Notes under the pieces: generated by a model | Seen by the model: only the letters and a program-made list of their open reading frames with translations | Databases searched by the model: none | Told to the model about the DNA's origin: nothing | Assembly: GCA_045546275.1 (NCBI GenBank) | Contig: JAZQCM010000028.1 | Location: forward strand, 1-28,323 | Length of the DNA stretch: 28,323 nt | Source of the DNA: RGIG1927 sp045546275 | GTDB taxonomy: Bacteria; Bacillota; Clostridia; UMGS1883 | Direction of reading: 5' to 3' | Made by a program: the position numbers and the translations under genes | Part shown: one piece after another, positions 24,324 through 28,323 of the stretch | Numbering within the stretch: position 1 is the first letter of the stretch | Layout of the letters: every line of letters starts with the position of its first letter

Positions 24324-25697
24324 TTATTTCTCCTTAGCAATATATCTTGCAACATGTATACCCGATGCGGAAGCATGGGAAAGTGAATGTGTAATTCCGC
24401 TGCAGTCACCGATTACAAAAAGTCCCTCATGGATTGTTTCAAGGTTTTCATCAATTTCAACCTCCATGTTGTAGAACTTAACCTCAACACCATACAAAAG
24501 AGTGTCTTCGTTGGCTGTACCGGGAGCAATTTTGTCAAGGGCATAAATCATTTCAATAATGCCGTCAAGAATTCGTTTTGGAATAACAAGGCTTAAATCA
24601 CCGGGTGTTGCAGTTAATGTGGGGGTTACAAAGCCTTCGTTAATTCGCGACACGTTACTTCTTTGACCACGGATTAAGTCACCAAAGCGCTGTACAATAA
24701 CACCGCCGCCCAGCATGTTGGAAAGTCTTGCAATGCTTTCACCGTAGCCGTTGGAATCCTTAAAGGGCTCGGAAAAATGCTTTGACACCAGAAGAGCAAA
24801 ATTCGTGTTGCCTGTTTGCTTTTCAGGGTCCTCGTAGCTGTGGCCGTTCACTGTAATAATGCCGTTTGTGTTTTCGGTTACAACAGCACCCTTTGGATTC
24901 ATGCAGAAGGTTCTCACCAGATCCTCATACTTTTCGGTTCTGCAAAGGATTTTACTTTCATAAAGCTCGTCTGTAAGGTGGGCAAAAATTTCGTAGGGTA
25001 GTTCCACTCTTACTCCAATGTCAACACGATTGCTCTTTGTGGGAATTTCAAGGGAGTTGCAAACAGATTCCATCCATTTACTTCCGCTTCGTCCTGCAGA
25101 AATAATGCACTTGTCACCAACATATTCTACCTGACCAACATGGGCAACATATTCACCCTTTTCATTTTTTGCAACCTTTTCCACATGAGCATTAAAAAAC
25201 ATGTCCACCTTATCTTTAAGATGGTTGTAAAGGTTTTCAAGAACAATGTAGTTAATGTCGGTTCCCAAGTGACGCACCGACGCATCCAGAAGGAGCAGAC
25301 CGTTCTGCATGCAAAGCTTTTTAATGTCGCTGTTTGCCGTGGAATAAAGCTTTGTTCCCTCGCCGCCGTATTTAAGGTTGAGAGTGTCAACATATTCCAT
25401 CAGTTCAATTGCAGTGTCCTTGCCGATGTATTCGTAAAGTGTACCGCCAAAACGGTTTGTGATGTTGTATTTGCCGTCAGAAAACGCACCTGCACCGCCA
25501 AAGCCTGTCATGATAGAGCAATGCTTGCAGTTGATGCAACTTTTTATTTTTTTGCCGTCAACGGGGCACTTTCTTTTGGATAACTCCTCCCCTTGTTCAA
25601 TGAGGGCAATTTTTAAATTTGGATTAAGCTTATTAAGTTCATATGCAGAAAAAATCCCCCCGGGACCTGCACCGATAATAATTACATCATATTTCAT
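24324..25697 (-). CDS. FAD-dependent dehydrogenase (COG2509 type)
   Basis: This is a cytoplasmic flavoprotein of 457 residues. The FAD-binding Rossmann motif IIIGAGPGG is at residues 6-14, and a second C-terminal FAD segment reads HEGLFVIGDCSGITHSLSHA. A Cys motif C44, C54, C57, C60 just before TGFGGAGAFSDGKYN is a mark of this family of uncharacterised dehydrogenases and could bind a metal or cluster. The substrate is unknown. The ATG at 25697 has GGAGGTATGTAAA before it; an in-frame ATG further upstream (near 25745) lies inside the promoter and is rejected. It is the first gene of the operon with rfbF, eamA and the GH51 gene. Confidence 0.88.
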   Translation of the reverse strand: MKYDVIIIGAGPGGIFSAYELNKLNPNLKIALIEQGEELSKRKCPVDGKKIKSCINCKHCSIMTGFGGAGAFSDGKYNITNRFGGTLYEYIGKDTAIELMEYVDTLNLKYGGEGTKLYSTANSDIKKLCMQNGLLLLDASVRHLGTDINYIVLENLYNHLKDKVDMFFNAHVEKVAKNEKGEYVAHVGQVEYVGDKCIISAGRSGSKWMESVCNSLEIPTKSNRVDIGVRVELPYEIFAHLTDELYESKILCRTEKYEDLVRTFCMNPKGAVVTENTNGIITVNGHSYEDPEKQTGNTNFALLVSKHFSEPFKDSNGYGESIARLSNMLGGGVIVQRFGDLIRGQRSNVSRINEGFVTPTLTATPGDLSLVIPKRILDGIIEMIYALDKIAPGTANEDTLLYGVEVKFYNMEVEIDENLETIHEGLFVIGDCSGITHSLSHASASGIHVARYIAKEK

Positions 25698-25735
25698 TTT
25701 ACATACCTCCAAATGTACATAAACATACAAAATAT

Positions 25736-25764
25736 ATTGTATCACACAACTTTTTTTATGTAAA
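25736..25764 (-). promoter_or_regulatory. Promoter of the FAD-rfbF-eamA-GH51 operon
   Basis: The minus strand has TTTACA (25759-25764), a 17-nt spacer and TACAAT (25736-25741), about 40 nt upstream of the FAD-dehydrogenase start. It follows the terminator of the upstream gene at once. Confidence 0.8.
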
Positions 25765-25766
25765 GA

Positions 25767-25793
25767 AAAATCGGCTGATATTCAGCCGATTTT
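25767..25793 (-). terminator. Intrinsic terminator after the stalk-domain protein gene
   Basis: A 12-bp perfect stem AAAATCGGCTGA/TCAGCCGATTTT with a 3-nt loop is followed on the minus strand by TTTTTCTTT. It starts 3 nt after the stop at 25797. Confidence 0.95.
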
Positions 25794-25796
25794 AGG

Positions 25797-27608
25797 TTAT
25801 AATTCTTCAACACTAAACATATGTTCACTTATTGACGATATTGTTACTCTATTGTCTATAATTTCCGCTTCTATAAGCCTTACCTCATCAAAATAACTGG
25901 TGCCGATTGTGCCGGTGGTTCCAAAATCTGTAACGGTGTTTTCTGTTTTTACTGCTTTGAAAGCACTGTAGCTTGTATAGTTATATTCTTCCTTTCGGTA
26001 GGTGTGGTCCTTTCCTACAATAACGTAGAACTTTCCCTTTTCAAATTCTTCTCCTTCTTTAAGGGAAAGCTTTTTCATAGGCCATTGTCTTTTATTACGA
26101 TAGTATACTCCCGGAGTGGGCGGAGTTCCTTCATGTACAACAGTAACAGTTGAAAAGTCAATGTAAAAATAGTATTCTACACTTTCACGAAGGGTCCAAT
26201 CACTATCAGAATATGTTACTTTCAGCTTTTCGATTTTCTCTTCTTTATTTCGTACAAGAATTTCAATTATCTGAGTGTCGGATATTTCTTCATTAGCTCT
26301 ACCTGAGGTTCTATATCCACGTTCTTCACCGTTTTCTGTTATAGCATCTACGGATGTAAAGTAATCATTCGGAATAAACTCGGGCTTCTTCCAGGTAAAA
26401 TTAAGGTTGTCGTTTTTTACCAAAACCTCAATTTCCTCACTTTTTGTTACCCATTCCTTTTCAGGAGTTTTTTCAGATTTTTTATCACTGTCAAAATAGT
26501 CAATGTATCTTGTACCTATGGCTCCACTGTAGCCCCCTGTCGTATGTTCAACAAAAAGTGCTTTATTCAAAAGCTCATAAAAAGCATTTCTTTCCATAGG
26601 CTCTTCACTGTTTTTAGTATCGGCGTTCTCTATAAAGCCTTTCTTTACTGCACTGGGATATACCTCTTCATCGGTTGTATAGTCCATTTCTTCAGGGTAA
26701 TCTGTACAACCGTAGGTGCTGCCCACGGAGCGGATTGCAAATTTAAGCGCATCCCCCTCAATAATGCTTGCATCCATATCAATTTCAAGGATTTCGTCCT
26801 GCCTTATCACACCTCGCCAGTCCATGATGCTGAGCAAAAGTTCTTTGTCCTCTTCGGTTATTTTCTCATCCAGAGGTTCAAATTTATCAATTTCATACCA
26901 ATACTTTATATCGCCGTCGCCCTCAGCCCGTAAAAGCTTGGCAAATGCACTAAGAGCTTCCCTGTATGTTATATACTCTTCCTCACTTTCATTTAAAATG
27001 CCATATTCATAAAGAAGCGAGAAGTTTCCTTCCTCATATCGTTCATCACTTATAATGTTTTTTTCTATCAGCTCCAGCTTTTCAAAATATCTTTTAACAT
27101 CCCATGTAAAATCTTTGTCGGCATTTTCAGTATCCTGCCATTCTGCATCGCATGTGAGCAATACCTCACGAAGATTATTTTCCCATTCCACCCTGTAGCC
27201 GAGCTTTTCACAAACCTCTCTTACAGGCACATAAAAAATTCCTTCATTTATAAAAGGTGCTTCTGCAAACGTCAATGTTTCGCCTTCTTTAGTCTGCATA
27301 AAGCCTTCAACATCGCCGTCAATATTCTTGTCATACACAAAGTATTCCTTATTGTTTGCCTGCATGAAAATTTTTATGTCACCCTTTTGAAGAATAACCA
27401 CCTTATAGTAGGGTATTTTGATAACTTCGCAATTTTGCGAATAAAAAGCATCTGCCGTGCAGAATGTGCGCTCATTCACAATTACCGGATATGGGTATAT
27501 TGTACGCGTTACACCGTTTGTGTTTATTGTTATTGCCTTTGCGAGCGCAATAATACCTGTAGCTGAAAGCATACATAAAACCAATATAATAGAAAGTTTT
27601 TTCTTCAT
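25797..27608 (-). CDS. Secreted protein with copper-amine-oxidase-like stalk domain
   Basis: The 603 residues start with a signal peptide (KKKLSIILVLCMLSATG, cleavage near ALAKA|IT at about 25). The next 125 residues resemble the copper amine oxidase N-terminal domain, a non-catalytic stalk common in clostridial surface proteins: repeated beta segments with the typical FYVPVREVCEKLGYRVEWEN near residues 125-145. The remaining 450 residues are acidic (many Glu and Asp) and not recognised; a segment around 180-340 is mostly helical by appearance and the last 200 residues look beta-rich. No catalytic motif, lipobox or membrane anchor is visible. The ATG at 27608 follows GGAGGGATGCAGA. It is a single-gene unit with its own promoter and terminator. 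Confidence 0.82.
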   Translation of the reverse strand: MKKKLSIILVLCMLSATGIIALAKAITINTNGVTRTIYPYPVIVNERTFCTADAFYSQNCEVIKIPYYKVVILQKGDIKIFMQANNKEYFVYDKNIDGDVEGFMQTKEGETLTFAEAPFINEGIFYVPVREVCEKLGYRVEWENNLREVLLTCDAEWQDTENADKDFTWDVKRYFEKLELIEKNIISDERYEEGNFSLLYEYGILNESEEEYITYREALSAFAKLLRAEGDGDIKYWYEIDKFEPLDEKITEEDKELLLSIMDWRGVIRQDEILEIDMDASIIEGDALKFAIRSVGSTYGCTDYPEEMDYTTDEEVYPSAVKKGFIENADTKNSEEPMERNAFYELLNKALFVEHTTGGYSGAIGTRYIDYFDSDKKSEKTPEKEWVTKSEEIEVLVKNDNLNFTWKKPEFIPNDYFTSVDAITENGEERGYRTSGRANEEISDTQIIEILVRNKEEKIEKLKVTYSDSDWTLRESVEYYFYIDFSTVTVVHEGTPPTPGVYYRNKRQWPMKKLSLKEGEEFEKGKFYVIVGKDHTYRKEEYNYTSYSAFKAVKTENTVTDFGTTGTIGTSYFDEVRLIEAEIIDNRVTISSISEHMFSVEEL

Positions 27609-27628
27609 TCTGCATCCCTCCTGATTTT

Positions 27629-27658
27629 AAAATACACTCTCCATAAAGTTTTTGTCAA
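27629..27658 (-). promoter_or_regulatory. Candidate promoter of the stalk-domain protein gene
   Basis: The minus strand has perfect TTGACA (27653-27658), an 18-nt spacer and TATTTT (27629-27634). It would give a very short leader ending in the ribosome binding site. Confidence 0.6.
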
Positions 27659-27710
27659 CATTAATTGCAAAAATGGTTTTAAAAAAGTTTTATTTTTTTC
27701 AAAAAAGGGG

Positions 27711-27739
27711 TTGCATTTTCAAAAAAAGTGTGTTAATAT
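27711..27739 (+). promoter_or_regulatory. Candidate promoter of the first tRNA-Arg
   Basis: TTGCAT (27711-27716), 17-nt spacer, TAATAT (27734-27739), about 37 nt before the tRNA 5' end. It is not copied in front of the second tRNA. Confidence 0.6.
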
Positions 27740-27776
27740 AACCCTTGCGTTTGAAAAATGTTGGAATTCAATATTT

Positions 27777-27853
27777 GTGCTTGTAGCTCAGTTGGATAGA
27801 GTATTTGGCTACGAACCAAAGGGTCGGGGGTTCGAATCCCTCCAAGCACGCCA
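27777..27853 (+). tRNA. tRNA-Arg(ACG), copy 1
   Basis: The 77-nt cloverleaf has acceptor GTGCTTG/CAAGCAC, D-arm GCTC...GAGT, anticodon stem TTTGG/CCAAA with loop CTACGAA (anticodon ACG, read as ICG after deamination), T-arm GGGGG-TTCGAAT-CCCTC, and an encoded CCA end. It decodes CGU, CGC and CGA. Confidence 0.97.
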
Positions 27854-27855
27854 GT

Positions 27856-27898
27856 AAAGACACAACACTGTTAGTTCGGTGATGTGTCTTTCGTTTTT
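27856..27898 (+). terminator. Hairpin after tRNA-Arg copy 1
   Basis: The outer stem AAAGACACA/TGTGTCTTT (27856-27864, 27883-27891) encloses the inner stem CACTG/CGGTG, followed by CGTTTTT. It behaves as a Rho-independent terminator for the tRNA transcript. Confidence 0.82.
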
Positions 27899-27900
27899 CG

Positions 27901-28063
27901 AACCAATTCGAACACCCGACCCGTAGGGAGGGGGAACCGAACCCGAGCGCGTCCTGCGGACGATGAAGCGAGGGTGCAGGGTTGTGCCGCGGTCGGAAAG
28001 CGAACTGCGAAGCAGTGAGTCTCCGGGCACCGCAAACGGGTAGAATCCCGGGATTCGAACGCA
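27901..28063. repeat. GC-rich element between the tRNA copies
   Basis: This is a gene-free, GC-rich segment in AT-rich surroundings. It contains a CGTCC/GGACG hairpin, an ACTGC-GAA-GCAGT hairpin and a 14-bp perfect palindrome (28043-28056). TTCGAA-type T-loop motifs occur near both ends in minus-strand orientation, as in a tRNA read backwards, which hints at origin from tRNA fragments. No believable protein is encoded. Confidence 0.75.
28043..28056. repeat. 14-bp perfect palindrome in the GC-rich element
   Basis: GAATCCCGGGATTC is fully self-complementary. It sits 25 nt upstream of the second tRNA. The right half runs into TTCGAAC, resembling a reversed T-loop. Its function is unknown. Confidence 0.7.
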
Positions 28064-28080
28064 ATAAAAATTTAATATTT

Positions 28081-28157
28081 GTGCTTGTAGCTCAGTTGGA
28101 TAGAGTATTTGGCTACGAACCAAAGGGTCGGGGGTTCGAATCCCTCCAAGCACGCCA
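28081..28157 (+). tRNA. tRNA-Arg(ACG), copy 2
   Basis: Identical over 77 nt to the copy at 27777-27853, including the encoded CCA. No convincing promoter is seen in the GC-rich element ahead of it, so it may depend on read-through past the first hairpin or on an unrecognised promoter. Confidence 0.97.
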
Positions 28158-28159
28158 GT

Positions 28160-28201
28160 AAAAACACAGCGTCATTAACTTGATGTTGTGTTTTTCGTTT
28201 T
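28160..28201 (+). terminator. Hairpin after tRNA-Arg copy 2
   Basis: The outer stem AAAAACACA/TGTGTTTTT (28160-28168, 28187-28195) encloses the inner stem CGTCA/TGATG, followed by CGTTTT. It is the counterpart of the hairpin after copy 1, with different bases but the same fold. Confidence 0.82.
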
Positions 28202-28204
28202 CAA

Positions 28205-28323
28205 AACCAATTCGAACACCCGACCCGTAGGGAGGGGGAACCGAACCCGAGCGCGTCCTGCGGACGATGAAGCGAGGGTGCAGGGTTGTGCCGCGGTCGG
28301 AAAGCGAACTGCGAAGCAGTGAG
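28205..28323. repeat. GC-rich element, second copy (partial)
   Basis: Identical over 119 nt to 27901-28019 and truncated by the window edge. Confidence 0.85.

Larger units (their letters stand above)
27777..28080 (+). repeat. Tandem 304-bp unit, copy 1
   Basis: The unit contains tRNA-Arg, a terminator-like hairpin and a GC-rich element. The next unit begins at 28081 with no length difference over the 243 nt that can be compared. Identity is complete in the tRNA (77 nt) and in the last 119 comparable nt, but 15 of 47 positions between them differ, nearly all in the hairpin. Confidence 0.92.
28081..28323 (+). repeat. Tandem 304-bp unit, copy 2, cut by the window end
   Basis: It matches copy 1 in order and spacing and runs to the last base of the window, 61 nt short of a full unit. 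The array may continue to the right. Confidence 0.9.

Noticed and set aside
27768..28153. Minus-strand reading frames across the tRNA repeat with phrases such as WRAWRDSNPRPFGS
   Set aside because: They are antisense translations of the tRNA-Arg genes and the GC-rich element. Such SNPRP-type peptides are a well-known false annotation, and no ribosome binding site supports them.
1..28323. CRISPR arrays, insertion sequences, integrases, phage genes or defence systems
   Set aside because: No regularly spaced short repeats, transposase or integrase frames, or defence-type proteins were seen on either strand.

Overview
The window is 28.3 kb of chromosomal DNA from a low-GC Gram-positive bacterium, most likely a member of the Clostridia. 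The reasons are strong AGGAGG-type ribosome binding sites, near-consensus sigma-A promoters with 17-bp spacers, the Firmicutes forms of S12 and RpoB, a nadK-argR-recN cluster, and a recA operator of the Gram-positive LexA type. Genus cannot be given from the sequence alone. Eighteen protein genes and two tRNA genes are supported. All protein genes except nadK-argR-recN are on the minus strand, and both tRNAs are on the plus strand.

Region 1 (1-12,112) is the information-processing core, read leftwards: rpoB-rpoC, a strong terminator, then the str operon rpsL-rpsG-fusA-tuf, with tuf cut by the left edge. Each block has a clear promoter. rpoB has its own promoter and a folded leader of about 195 nt, and rplJ/rplL are not next to it. 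Three start codons need care: rpsG starts at GTG, rpoB probably at TTG, and rpoC at an ATG just after a five-codon leader ORF.

Region 2 (12,232-15,315) is the divergent plus-strand operon nadK-argR-recN, closed by a bidirectional hairpin.

Region 3 (15,336-19,658) is a surface-oriented segment. It holds an unknown secreted protein with highly-expressed-type codon use and a Cys cluster, a LytTR-type regulator, and a membrane-anchored SGNH/SASA esterase translationally coupled to that regulator. No sensor kinase is present. Region 4 (19,661-25,764) holds recA with a perfect promoter and LexA boxes, preceded by a tight operon: FAD-dependent dehydrogenase, glucose-1-phosphate cytidylyltransferase, EamA transporter and GH51 arabinofuranosidase. 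No terminator is visible between that operon and recA.

Region 5 (25,767-28,323) holds a second secreted protein with a copper-amine-oxidase-like stalk domain, then a tandem 304-bp repeat. Each repeat unit carries an identical tRNA-Arg(ACG), a terminator-like hairpin that differs between copies by compensatory base changes, and a GC-rich element that is identical in both copies. This array is the most unusual structure in the window.
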